A stretch of DNA of 64,000 nucleotides from Anoxybacillus sp. J5B_2022 (GTDB taxonomy: Bacteria > Bacillota > Bacilli > Bacillales > Anoxybacillaceae): positions 1-64,000 of the forward strand of contig NZ_JAPSMC010000001.1 of NCBI RefSeq assembly GCF_026847645.1. Reading direction: 5' to 3'. The position numbers were made by a program, and so were the translations under genes. Within the stretch, counting starts at the first letter, position 1; each line of letters begins with the position of its first letter. Below the pieces are notes generated by a model. It was not told the DNA's origin. It did no database searches and saw only the letters and a program-made list of their open reading frames with translations. Below, one piece after another: positions 24,684 to 33,284 of the stretch.

Positions 24684-25996
24684 TGTTTCACCCCCTTCTG
24701 CGCGATGGTGCGCAATACTTGCTTAATTTTTCGCTTTTCGTACGGACATGGGCGCTCTTTCTTCCGAAGGCGGTATTGCGGACAATGGTTGCCTTGGCAA
24801 GCCGGACGGAAGAAACAGGCTTGGCACGTTTCGTCTTGCTCTTCGCCTGACGTCACCCATAGCGCTAGTTTGTCATAATCAAGTGCCATCGTGCCGTCGG
24901 CTTGCAGCCAGCCGACATGGTTATATTCTTCATTTAAGAAGCACGTGCATTTATACACTCGGCCGTTCGCCCCGATCACGAACGAATGAGGCTTTGCCGC
25001 ATAACACACTGCCCCAGACGGCATAAGCATTGATTCAATCACTGCGCTCATCGCTAACCCTTGGTTCATTCCTTGTTCGGTAAACTCCCAAATTTTCCGT
25101 TCGGCGGTACGATGGTCGCAAATTGGCAAAAGATCGTCGTTTTTCCCACCCCATTTTCCGACCGGACGGCAAAACAGTTGAAAGCGGGCATCACCGGAAA
25201 AATGATGTGCGAGTTCAGTTAAAAATGGCGGAATTTGCGCAAGATTATCTTCATCAAAATTGACGCGAATATAAATCTCAAACGGCTCTTCAAGCGCTTG
25301 AATAGCTCGCAAGTTTTGTAAAATCGTTTCATATGTCGGACCGCCCGTCGCCAACACGCGGCGCGTATCGTGCATCTCTTTCATTCCGTCAAGTGTCACC
25401 ATTACCCGCTTTACACCGTGTGCTAATAGGGTCTGCATCGTTTCTTTTGATAAATAATAGCCATTTGTCGATATTTCCGCTTGATACGTCACCCCGTACG
25501 CATTTGCCCAGCCGATAATTGCTTCGCTAATTTCTTCAATCACATCAAGCGCTAATAACGGCTCACCACCAAACCAGCTGACCGTCAAATGTTCTAGTTT
25601 TGGCATTTTTTTATGCAAAAACTGCTTCACCCCATCGACTATTTCCCGGCTCATCTTGCCGTGTGCAAAATCTTGGTAGCAGTAGGTACAGCGAAAATTG
25701 CACGCTTCGGTTGGCAAAATAATGAGATGCATCGCATCCGTTCGATGGAGCGTTTGATGCAAAAATTGCGCACGCCTTTTTTCATCCGTTTGTTCTGGAA
25801 CAAGAAACCCGCAGTCGACAAGCGTCTGTTCGACTTCTCCTAATTCTCCGCGAACCCCTTTTCTTAACGCCGTTAACACTGCTTGTTTTTCCTCTAGCGT
25901 CACCGTTCCGATCGCGCCTGTATAGCTATTGTAAACGACTAGTTCCCCTGTCTCTGTTTCTGCAATCGCATTAAACCGCGATGGAACCCAATTCAT
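24680..25996 (-). CDS. Radical SAM/SPASM peptide maturase
   Basis: A 438-aa iron-sulfur enzyme. The N-terminal ~85 residues form a small domain of the kind that can hold a precursor leader. The radical SAM Cys motif is TEACNFRCTYCYQ (Cys99, 103, 106). Then WFGGEPLL and the strand VMVTLDGMKEMHD typical of SPASM proteins. The C-terminal SPASM region has Cys in AVCYAAK and YKCTCF, then CQACFFRPACQGNHC (CX2CX5CX4C) and RPCPYEK, sufficient for two auxiliary clusters. Such enzymes form crosslinks, epimers or excisions in peptides. AAAGGAGAG precedes the ATG. The gene is translationally coupled to a 28-residue peptide. Anaerobic sulfatase maturases are related, but no sulfatase is nearby. Confidence 0.93.
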   Translation of the reverse strand: MNWVPSRFNAIAETETGELVVYNSYTGAIGTVTLEEKQAVLTALRKGVRGELGEVEQTLVDCGFLVPEQTDEKRRAQFLHQTLHRTDAMHLIILPTEACNFRCTYCYQDFAHGKMSREIVDGVKQFLHKKMPKLEHLTVSWFGGEPLLALDVIEEISEAIIGWANAYGVTYQAEISTNGYYLSKETMQTLLAHGVKRVMVTLDGMKEMHDTRRVLATGGPTYETILQNLRAIQALEEPFEIYIRVNFDEDNLAQIPPFLTELAHHFSGDARFQLFCRPVGKWGGKNDDLLPICDHRTAERKIWEFTEQGMNQGLAMSAVIESMLMPSGAVCYAAKPHSFVIGANGRVYKCTCFLNEEYNHVGWLQADGTMALDYDKLALWVTSGEEQDETCQACFFRPACQGNHCPQYRLRKKERPCPYEKRKIKQVLRTIAQKGVKQ

Positions 25997-26308
25997 GTTG
26001 CTTACTCTCCTTTTTTCTCATCATAATCAAAATACCTATTGTCCTTCTGTTACATCGGTCACAATCATTTTTATTGGCTCTTCACCGAAAGTTGTACTTG
26101 ACTATTTCAGAACACGCCTTCTCTGTACTTATAAGGAAAAATCAGTAAATCAGATTTTTCGTACACGGCGGCTCAAGAAAATCCCCCGCTTGTCAAGTAC
26201 ATGTTGTGGTGATGAACCTTTTTATTGTAAAAAATGCATTCGCTTTCCATCTTCATAGTTCTTGACGATTGGATGGCTATTTTCCGACAAAAATTTGACA
26301 TACAAAAA
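25997..26308. other. Gene-free leader region of the radical SAM operon
   Basis: About 310 bp with no convincing ORF. It contains a 10-bp inverted repeat TGTACTTGAC (26093-26102) / GTCAAGTACA (26192-26201) that encloses a smaller one, GAAAAATC (26136-26143) / GATTTTTC (26153-26160). The promoter was not located with confidence. Confidence 0.5.
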
Positions 26309-26336
26309 AGCTTCGCACATACTGCACGAAGCCTTT
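26305..26336 (-). terminator. Terminator of the small membrane protein gene
   Basis: On the minus strand GGCTTCG...CGAAGC followed by TTTTTTG (plus 26305-26334). Confidence 0.75.
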
Positions 26337-26337
26337 C

Positions 26338-26568
26338 TTATTTGAACAACACGAGCGCCACAATCGCCAATGCCAAACTGCAAGAAAAATAGACATAGCT
26401 CCTCGCTTTGTTTTGTTCTCGCATCCGAATGCTGTTCATCATCGTAATAAGCGACAATAAAAGCATCAGACTTGCCGTCGAATGATGACCGATAAATCCA
26501 CGAACCATGCCGATAACCAACAAAAGCGAAAGTGCAACCATTAATAGCTTCTCTATATACTGTCGCAT
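26338..26568 (-). CDS. 76-residue membrane protein
   Basis: Two to three predicted membrane segments: LLMVALSLLLVIGMVRGFI (about 8-26), SLMLLLSLITMMNS (about 33-46) and VYFSCSLALAIVALVLF at the C-terminus. GTAGGGGGAGAG lies just before the ATG and a terminator follows, so the gene looks genuine. An overlapping longer frame on the same strand (to 26632) lacks these signals. No family recognised. Confidence 0.7.
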   Translation of the reverse strand: MRQYIEKLLMVALSLLLVIGMVRGFIGHHSTASLMLLLSLITMMNSIRMREQNKARSYVYFSCSLALAIVALVLFK

Positions 26569-26710
26569 ACTCTCCCCCTACATTTTTAAAAAACGGTATA
26601 TTTTTTATTATACTATTTAAATATCCTTGCATAAATAAAAAAATATCGGTATTTTTTAATTATATTATAAGAAGTGAACGGGAATCATTGTAAAAAGGGA
26701 GGGAATGTGC

Positions 26711-27934
26711 ATGTATGAACTGCTTTCTAAATTATACTATAAGGCACCGGAACGTTATTTAGCCGAATGGGAAAAGCGTGTAAACAGCTACGGTACGGTT
26801 CACTTGCCGCTTTCCATTAAGCCTTATAAAAGCAACGACGAATTTTCATGCTTTTACGTCAATCACCAACAACTAGACGTATTGCACGAGCAACTGATGA
26901 AACAGAGCAAACAAATTCAAGCGATTGTGCACCGCCTTCCACCGATTGCTATCCAACAATATATTCAAACAAAACTTATTGACGAACTATTAAGTACGAA
27001 TGAAATTGAAGGCATTCACAGCACAAGACAAGAGATGGAAACCGTCATCGAAATTGTCGTACGAAAGGAATCGAGCAAAAAACGAAACATCCGGCACCTC
27101 AGCTTAATGAACGCTTATTTCGGCTTGTTGTCGGGCACTGTCCCGACGCTCGCAACAATCGAAGACGTTCGAACCATTTATGATCGCCTCGTTCGCGAGG
27201 AAATAAAAGCAGAAGACGCTCTCGATGGCGAATTGTTTCGTAAACAGCCTGTCGATGTCGTCACCACTACCGGCAAAATCATTCATCGAGGCGTGTATCC
27301 GGAGAAAGCCATTCAAACAAAGCTTCAGCAACTCATCCGCTTCCTCCGTGAACATCCGTCCCCGATGTTATACAAAATTGCTATTTCTCATTATTATTTC
27401 GGGTATATCCATCCGTTTTATGATGGAAACGGACGAACCGCCCGCTATATAAGCAGTATGTATTTAATAAGCGAATTAGATTTTTTAACGGCGCTCACGC
27501 TCTCGTACGCAACGAATCAACGAAGACAACTGTATTACGATGCTTTTTCCGAAGCCAACCATCCACACAATAGAGGAGAGCTTACCTTTTTTTGTGAGAC
27601 ATTTTTCCACATCATTGATCGAGCGCAAAACGAAGTATTAGCAGATTTAACGGAAAAAGAGCAAAAAATGGCCGCATTATATGCCTTGATGAAGAAGCTG
27701 AATATAGGAGAGGAAACGAAAAAAAACATCATGTTTTTCTTAGGGCAAAGCTATATTTTCGGTATCCCTGGAAAAGGACTGACGAAAAAAGAGCTTCTCT
27801 CCTTGACCGGAAAAACCGAATATATCGTTCGGAAAGCGTTAGACGAGCTCCACCAAGCCGGCTGGATTTCGTTCCGTAAGCGAAAACCGATGGAAATCAC
27901 CCTTAGCGAAACGTTAACGAACCAATTCCATTAG
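26711..27934 (+). CDS. Fic/DOC family AMP-transferase-type protein
   Basis: A 407-aa Fic protein. The Fic core motif HPFYDGNGRTAR (about residues 234-245) is complete, including the catalytic His, so nucleotide transfer (AMPylation) onto a hydroxyl is predicted. An inhibitory-helix motif TNEIEG (about 96-101, pattern S/T-xxx-E-G) precedes it in the same chain, which makes this a class II, self-inhibited enzyme. The C-terminal ~80 residues look like a winged helix (GKTEYIVRKALDELHQAGWI). GGGAGGG is 8 nt from the ATG at 26711; an ATG two codons earlier is too close. Monocistronic; target unknown. Confidence 0.93.
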   Translation: MYELLSKLYYKAPERYLAEWEKRVNSYGTVHLPLSIKPYKSNDEFSCFYVNHQQLDVLHEQLMKQSKQIQAIVHRLPPIAIQQYIQTKLIDELLSTNEIEGIHSTRQEMETVIEIVVRKESSKKRNIRHLSLMNAYFGLLSGTVPTLATIEDVRTIYDRLVREEIKAEDALDGELFRKQPVDVVTTTGKIIHRGVYPEKAIQTKLQQLIRFLREHPSPMLYKIAISHYYFGYIHPFYDGNGRTARYISSMYLISELDFLTALTLSYATNQRRQLYYDAFSEANHPHNRGELTFFCETFFHIIDRAQNEVLADLTEKEQKMAALYALMKKLNIGEETKKNIMFFLGQSYIFGIPGKGLTKKELLSLTGKTEYIVRKALDELHQAGWISFRKRKPMEITLSETLTNQFH

Positions 27935-27979
27935 CAAAAACGTTAGTATTTCACCTCATTCACGAATGATGGAGGCAAA

Positions 27980-28780
27980 TTACCCGCTTGCCTCCGTCAA
28001 CAAGTTTTTTCCTATTTTCCGCTCGAACAACCGGCAAAGGACGTCCGCCGAAATCGAAGGCAGTCCCGGTTGCGGCCGAGCAAAGACGTATCCTTGACCG
28101 AGCGATACGCCAAGCGCAGTGACAGCTTCTAGTTCCGCGAATGTTTCGATTCCTTCGGCAACTAGTTGGCAGCCGATTTTTCGCGCAAATACTGCCATCG
28201 TCTCGAGCAAAATCGCTTTTATGTCATCGCGATCAACTCCGCGAATAATCGAGCGGTCGATTTTAATATAATCCGGGCGCAATTCCGCGATCGCTTGCAG
28301 CGACGAATACCCCGCCCCCGCATCATCAATCGCAATTTTATACCCTTGGCAGCGATAATGGCTTAACGCCTGTTTAAATGCGGCAAAGTCCGTAATCGAC
28401 TGGCGCTCGGTAATTTCAAAGACGATTTGCTCTGTGGTTAATCCGTGTTCTTTCAATAACGCTAACGTCTGTCCCGGCGTAAACTGCGGATCGTAAATAA
28501 CGTTGGCGTTCAAATTAATAAATAGCTTCCATCCCGGATTCGCCCGCGCAAACCCTTCTACCGCCCGCTTCCGTGCCAACGTTTCAAGCGCATACAGCCG
28601 CTTTTCTCGTTCCGCCATTGCCCATAATTGGTCTGGCATCGCCAATTCGCTTGATGCTGGACCGCGCGCCAACGCTTCGTAGCCATAAATGCGCCCGTCG
28701 GAAAGCGACACAATCGGCTGATAATATGCTGTGAGCTTTCCTGTTGCTAAAATCGAATAAAACTCTTCTTGCTGCGTCAA
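27980..28780 (-). CDS. EAL-domain cyclic-di-GMP phosphodiesterase
   Basis: A 266-aa stand-alone EAL protein without sensor or GGDEF domain. Catalytic residues are present: EALAR (35-39), LFINLNANV, FEITERQS, the DDAGAGYSS loop, YIKIDRSI and VAEGIETFAE. It should hydrolyse c-di-GMP to pGpG, which favours motility over sessile growth. The start is TTG at 28780 with GGAAGTG upstream. Single-gene unit; convergent with the fic gene. Confidence 0.92.
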   Translation of the reverse strand: MTQQEEFYSILATGKLTAYYQPIVSLSDGRIYGYEALARGPASSELAMPDQLWAMAEREKRLYALETLARKRAVEGFARANPGWKLFINLNANVIYDPQFTPGQTLALLKEHGLTTEQIVFEITERQSITDFAAFKQALSHYRCQGYKIAIDDAGAGYSSLQAIAELRPDYIKIDRSIIRGVDRDDIKAILLETMAVFARKIGCQLVAEGIETFAELEAVTALGVSLGQGYVFARPQPGLPSISADVLCRLFERKIGKNLLTEASG

Positions 28781-28945
28781 CTCACCACACTTCCTTTCCC
28801 TCGCCGCACTTTGTTTGACTATTATAACATAGTAAAGTTACGGAAATGTAAACAAACGGTAAAAGAAAAGTAAAGGTGGCGAGTTCACAATAGCACACTA
28901 GGCTTCTCTTGTTATTACCTACACCCCCTCCCAATTCATGAAACC

Positions 28946-28974
28946 GTGACAAACATCGTCTGTTTTGCTACACT
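28946..28974 (+). promoter_or_regulatory. Promoter of the BAX-inhibitor-like gene
   Basis: GTGACA (28946-28951), 17-bp spacer, TACACT (28969-28974); start codon 42 nt downstream. Confidence 0.6.
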
Positions 28975-29015
28975 GAAAGAAACAGTTGCTTGTAGTTGAC
29001 AAGGAGGGAAAAGAA

Positions 29016-29651
29016 ATGAATTCGGTTGTTTATCCATCGCGAAGTCCTGTGGCGAAGCTAGCCGTTGCCTTTTTCGCCGCATTAGTAGTAGCGACAGGCG
29101 GTTTATATGTGGGGCAATTCATTTCCGCTGCTTGGTATTTGCCGCTTTCTATCCTTGAAATCGTTTTGTTGCTTGTGATGATTTTTGCTCGCCGCCAAAA
29201 AGCGGTTGGCTATTCGCTTATGTTTGCGTTTATGTTCGTTTCGGGCGCAACGTTAGCTCCCGTCATCGACCGCTACATTTCCATTATTGGGGCTGACGCT
29301 GTCTTTAAAGCATTTGCTTTAGCGGTCATTTCGTTTTCCGGCGTCGCTCTTTACGCGGCAAAAACGAAAGAAGATTTTTCGTTCCTCGGTGGCTTTCTGA
29401 TGCTTGGATTGTTCGCACTGCTTGGTTTATTCATCATCCAATGGTTTATTCCGTTTTCGAGCGTCGGGCAAATGGGAATTGCCGCGTTAGGCATTTTGCT
29501 TTTCCTTGGCTTTACGATTTACGACATTAACCGCCTCGTTCGCTACGGGTTTAGCGAAGCGGACATTCCAATGATTGTCGTCAACATCTACCTCGACTTC
29601 ATTAACTTATTCGTCTACATTTTACGCTTTTTCGCAAGCGACGAAGACTAA
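29016..29651 (+). CDS. BAX inhibitor-1 / YetJ-like membrane protein
   Basis: A 211-aa protein with about seven transmembrane segments of the UPF0005/TMBIM family. Family signatures are FSGVALYAAKTKEDFSFLGG in the middle and TIYDINRLVRYG near the C-terminus with the conserved Asp pair that forms the pH-sensing latch of B. subtilis YetJ, a calcium-leak channel. ATG 29016 is chosen because AAGGAGGG lies just upstream; the frame is open to 28986. Own promoter and terminator. Confidence 0.9.
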   Translation: MNSVVYPSRSPVAKLAVAFFAALVVATGGLYVGQFISAAWYLPLSILEIVLLLVMIFARRQKAVGYSLMFAFMFVSGATLAPVIDRYISIIGADAVFKAFALAVISFSGVALYAAKTKEDFSFLGGFLMLGLFALLGLFIIQWFIPFSSVGQMGIAALGILLFLGFTIYDINRLVRYGFSEADIPMIVVNIYLDFINLFVYILRFFASDED

Positions 29652-29678
29652 CCGCCTGCTTTTTGTAGGCGGTTTTTC
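29651..29678 (+). terminator. Terminator of the YetJ-like gene
   Basis: ACCGCCT (29651-29657) and AGGCGGT (29667-29673) with TTTTT following. Confidence 0.85.
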
Positions 29679-29819
29679 CATGTGGGCAACGGCTAACAGC
29701 TGAAAACAAACTATATATTCCCTTTTTCTGCTAATCTCGAAAACTCCAAGGCGTAATACCGTATAAAAAACGAAAAACGTGTCTATAACTATAGAAAAAA
29801 CGCCAAGGAGGAAAAGGGT

Positions 29820-30500
29820 ATGACGACCGCATGGGAAGCGTTAAAAAAGGGGACGAACCTATCAGATGATGAAACATTGCCTACATCGCTTCGGCACGAA
29901 ATGGAGCAAGTGTTAAAAGGAGAGAAGCAAACAGAAGCAGTTTATCAATTAAAAATCGAGCTATGTGATATTCATCCGCCAATTTGGCGACGTGTACTCG
30001 TACCAAGCACGATTTCGTTCCATCAGCTTCACCTCGTCATCCAACAAGCGATGGGGTGGTTGAACGATCATTTATACGAATTCGAAACAAAAGATGCCAT
30101 CGTTGATATCCCGCATCCCGACGATGCGTTTATTCCATTTCCAAAAAGAAAGCTTGATGCACAGCGAACGCTAGTGAAAGAGCATCTACGCAAAGAAAAA
30201 CAGAAAATCATCTATACGTATGACTTCGGGGACGACTGGAAACATACGATTACGCTCGAAAAAATCGAAAAAACAGCAGAACCGTTAACCCACCCTCTTT
30301 GTCTAACAGGAAAACGAGCATGCCCGCCAGAAGATATCGGTGGCAGTTGGGGCTACGAAGAAACGCTCGCGATGCTTCAAGACGACACACGAAAAGAAGA
30401 AATCGAAGAATTTTTCGATTGGTACGGCGGAACGTTTGATCCGGAATATTTCGATCTTGAGGAAGCAAATAAACGGCTTTCCATTGTAGTTTTTGCTTGA
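29820..30500 (+). CDS. PRiA4_ORF3 family protein, paralogue 2
   Basis: A 226-aa paralogue of the protein at 20562-21308, with the same blocks: YQLKIELCDIHPPIWRRVLV, AMGWLNDHLYEFE, YTYDFGDDWKHTITLEKIEK, CPPEDIGGSWGYEE and the end WYGGTFDPEYFDLEEANKRL. It has a shorter N-terminus and a segment IPFPKRKLDAQRT with different length. AAGGAGG precedes the ATG. It stands alone between two terminators at the border of an AT-rich accessory region. Function unknown. Confidence 0.88.
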   Translation: MTTAWEALKKGTNLSDDETLPTSLRHEMEQVLKGEKQTEAVYQLKIELCDIHPPIWRRVLVPSTISFHQLHLVIQQAMGWLNDHLYEFETKDAIVDIPHPDDAFIPFPKRKLDAQRTLVKEHLRKEKQKIIYTYDFGDDWKHTITLEKIEKTAEPLTHPLCLTGKRACPPEDIGGSWGYEETLAMLQDDTRKEEIEEFFDWYGGTFDPEYFDLEEANKRLSIVVFA

Positions 30501-30545
30501 ACTAGGGGAGATGCAGTATATACGTGCGCATATACGGTTATAACA

Positions 30546-30581
30546 AAGGGTGCCCCGTTACTTTTGGGACACCCCCTTTTT
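30546..30581. terminator. Bidirectional terminator
   Basis: GGGTGCCC...GGGACACCC hairpin (30548-30574) with T-rich tail CCTTTTT on plus and an A-rich start on the other side; separates paralogue 2 from the convergent SEC-C gene. Confidence 0.75.
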
Positions 30582-30583
30582 CG

Positions 30584-32668
30584 TCATAAAAGTGCTTCGT
30601 TCATGTATAGAGCTGCGTCTTCTGGAAAGACGTTTGTGATTCGACCGATGACGTACGCTCCATTCTCATTTCTTCTTAACGAACATTCGATAAACATTCC
30701 TTTTTTCATTCGGGCACGTAACGGTGGCTGAGTCGTTATCGTATATATATCGTTTGTCTCAACCGCGCGCAACGTCGTCGTATGAGAAGAAATGGAAACA
30801 ACTTGAAACATTTTCTCCTCACCTGCTAGGCGCCATAACGCCTGCCACCCTATATTCTGTCTTTCCCAATATGGATGGTACATATCTAGCAAGCGAATCG
30901 CTTCATATATTCGCTCTTCTACTTGCTTTACAATGTGCCACACATATTGTGCATGGTTTGTTCCATATTTATCATCAAGCCATTTGGCGAACGCTTTGCA
31001 TGTTGAGAGGAATCGCTTTGCTTGCTGGAGACTTAAATCACGATATGTGTTCAAATAAAAATAGACGATACACTCATGCCAATCGCTCTCACGCACTTCT
31101 TCCCATGACGAATAATGCTTCGTTTTGAAATAATCAGCAAGTATAGTAACACCTACTTTATATTTTTGCTTCGTTTCCGCAGACTTTCCTGTTGTTTTTT
31201 CTTCATAAAACGCACTCAAATCGTTGCCGAAAAAACGAACAGTCCAATCAAACGGCGTGAATAACTGAGCATTGCCTTCCTGCTCCCCTAATGGGGTTAA
31301 TGTATACATCCGGCTTTCGCGCTCTTCTCCTAACCACACAAATGGCGAAGGAGGAAGCCTTAGACTACGCCGAATGGAATTATAATCTGGGGTAATTGGC
31401 TTTGTCCGAGAAGAAAAAGCAGTAAAACTTGCATACTCTCGCTCGCGTAGCCATTGCTCCACACGATCCTTCTCCCCCATCTCAAGCCATTCCATCGGTG
31501 TTTTTCCATCGAGTATCGGGCGATGTAACTGTTCATAGGCAAGCACCATTTCTTGTGCAATTGCCCCCATCGAAGGAGGCACAGGCTGTTCGACATGAAC
31601 AGCATATGTCGCAAGCCCAACATGTTCCGGCATATCGATTTCCTCTACCGTTTCTTTTACCAATGGAATATTCATTTCTTTCATCAACTGTTGAAATTCT
31701 GCAGTTTTTTCTAAGTGCATCGATTGAAACAAAAGCTCATTCTTTTCAATGTCCATATATCCAAACACTTCACGAATATAAACAGGACCGTCTAGCGCAT
31801 TATCTTCGTACTTTACTTCCGGTCCAACAAAGCTGAGCTGAATGTATTCATTTGTTTGATCATCAATGATGATCACATTTTTTTCAAGCAAAGAATGAAT
31901 GAAGCGTTGCACATCCTTCACATCATAATGCAACATCACCTTCTTTTTCTTCACCATTTTTCCTGAAGGTGGCTCACCAATCAACTCATCAAGAATAGGT
32001 AAAAAATATTCAAACGCGACTTGCTCGTACGGCTTTTTTGTTTCCACTAATAGCTGGCGTATTCGTTCATACGCCCTCTCCACACCCTTAGGACCTTCGA
32101 TAAATGCCAAACCGTGAACATAATACCTTTCGCCAAACATTTCAATCAAGCTAAACATTCCGCCCCACGGAATAGCCTCGTACAGCGTTTCACAAAACGG
32201 CATAAACAACCGCTCACACGTAAAACGGTCTTCTACAATGACCCCATCATCTTTTTTATCGACAATTTGTACAAGCCGTGGTACAAGCGTAAGCCATGTT
32301 TCAATTAACTCACGTTCTTCTTTCTTTAATTTTTCTTTATACGCTTCATAAAACCATTCCAATCCGTTTAACCCGTTTTTATAACAATAAAACTTCACGC
32401 ACCAAACAGGAAAAAAATATTCTAGCCGCTCTTTGTTTTTTAACGATTGCAACTCACGATCGAACGCTTGTTTCACCGCATGATGCTCCGAAAAAGACAA
32501 TTGTTCCAGCAAAAATTCTCGGATTCTCATAATCAAGTCTGTTTTTAACTGAAAAAACCGCTCTTCTCGCATGCGGGCAATCTCAATCACACTATCTTTT
32601 CGCATACAACACTTTTTATACTTTTTTCCACTTCCGCAAGGGCATAAATCATTACGACCAATAAGCAT
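30584..32668 (-). CDS. Large SEC-C zinc-motif protein
   Basis: A 694-aa protein. Residues 1-25 are a SEC-C zinc motif (GRNDLCPCGSGKKYKKCC), as at the C-terminus of SecA. The rest is unassigned: a helical domain (about 40-250), a mixed region, and about residues 515-620 a helical stretch (KYKVGVTILADYFKTKHYSS, WHECIVYFYLNTYRDLSL, AKRFLSTCKAFAKWLDDKYG) that recalls the SAM-like core-binding domain of tyrosine recombinases, but no catalytic recombinase domain follows. The C-terminal ~80 residues look like a beta barrel (RARMKKGMFIECSLRRNENG). GAAGGGG precedes the ATG. Function unknown; it opens the accessory segment. Confidence 0.8.
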   Translation of the reverse strand: MLIGRNDLCPCGSGKKYKKCCMRKDSVIEIARMREERFFQLKTDLIMRIREFLLEQLSFSEHHAVKQAFDRELQSLKNKERLEYFFPVWCVKFYCYKNGLNGLEWFYEAYKEKLKKEERELIETWLTLVPRLVQIVDKKDDGVIVEDRFTCERLFMPFCETLYEAIPWGGMFSLIEMFGERYYVHGLAFIEGPKGVERAYERIRQLLVETKKPYEQVAFEYFLPILDELIGEPPSGKMVKKKKVMLHYDVKDVQRFIHSLLEKNVIIIDDQTNEYIQLSFVGPEVKYEDNALDGPVYIREVFGYMDIEKNELLFQSMHLEKTAEFQQLMKEMNIPLVKETVEEIDMPEHVGLATYAVHVEQPVPPSMGAIAQEMVLAYEQLHRPILDGKTPMEWLEMGEKDRVEQWLREREYASFTAFSSRTKPITPDYNSIRRSLRLPPSPFVWLGEERESRMYTLTPLGEQEGNAQLFTPFDWTVRFFGNDLSAFYEEKTTGKSAETKQKYKVGVTILADYFKTKHYSSWEEVRESDWHECIVYFYLNTYRDLSLQQAKRFLSTCKAFAKWLDDKYGTNHAQYVWHIVKQVEERIYEAIRLLDMYHPYWERQNIGWQALWRLAGEEKMFQVVSISSHTTTLRAVETNDIYTITTQPPLRARMKKGMFIECSLRRNENGAYVIGRITNVFPEDAALYMNEALL

Positions 32669-32747
32669 AACACAACCCCTTCTTCATCTATAATCTCCCT
32701 TTTATGTTATCACAATTTCACACATTTTAATCCATTGTGGTAGACAT

Positions 32748-32815
32748 GAAAAAACAGAGAGCCTTTCAACTATCTGTTTCTGCAAATCTCGGCAAACCTT
32801 GGGGTGTGGCAGACG
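32748..32815. repeat. Direct repeat A flanking the DUF488/TA/transposase segment
   Basis: AACAGAGAGCC...TCTGTTTCT then CAAATCTCGGCAAACCTTGGGG and GTGGCAG, the central part abbreviated to its recognisable blocks. Nearly the same ~68 bp occur in the same orientation at 35192-35263. The first part is a hairpin with a T-run on the minus strand and may also end the DUF488 transcript. Confidence 0.6.
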
Positions 32816-32828
32816 CCAATCCCATTCT

Positions 32829-33272
32829 CTACATTAAATGCACAATTTCTATATCCGAATAAAATTTTTGCAAGTACTCAGCCAATAAACGGCGATGGCA
32901 GTGATGTGGGGCATGTTCACTACACAACAGACAAACTGTTTTCTTTGCTATTAAATCTTGGTGGTACTGTTCTACATTCCTCATCTTCAATAAATCTGTA
33001 TATTTCTTCTCATAATCTCCCCAAGTCATCTCCTTGTTTTTATACGCTTTGAGAATTTCCTCCGTCGGAGCAAGAAGGGGATCGTGAATATAATCAATAC
33101 CTAATATTCCTAAAATAAACGCTAAATCGTCTTTTTTAGCGTATCCTGACAATTGCGACGTATTATGCAACCGTGTATCAATAACTACCTGAACATTTTC
33201 TCGTTTTAAAAGTTCCACAAACGTTCGCAATGGTTTCTTTGCAAACCCAATTGTGCAAATTTTCGCTTTCAT
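32829..33272 (-). CDS. DUF488 family protein 1
   Basis: A 147-aa DUF488 protein. It begins KICTIGFAKKPLRTFVELL, contains VVIDTRLHNTSQLSGYAKKD, and ends with the motif VCLLCSEHAPHHCHRRLLAEYL. The C...H..CHRR cluster is the family hallmark and may form a metal or active site. No activity is established. ATG 33272 is preceded by AGGTGAGTGG, which overlaps the stop of the upstream DUF488 gene, so the pair is co-translated. The first ATG-like position at 33284 is less well placed. Confidence 0.85.
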   Translation of the reverse strand: MKAKICTIGFAKKPLRTFVELLKRENVQVVIDTRLHNTSQLSGYAKKDDLAFILGILGIDYIHDPLLAPTEEILKAYKNKEMTWGDYEKKYTDLLKMRNVEQYHQDLIAKKTVCLLCSEHAPHHCHRRLLAEYLQKFYSDIEIVHLM

Positions 33273-33284
33273 TTTTCCACTCAC

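Noticed and set aside
26222-26632. 136-codon minus-strand ORF that overlaps the 76-residue membrane protein gene
   Set aside because: It has no ribosome site and runs through the terminator; the shorter frame has a strong ribosome site and membrane-protein composition.
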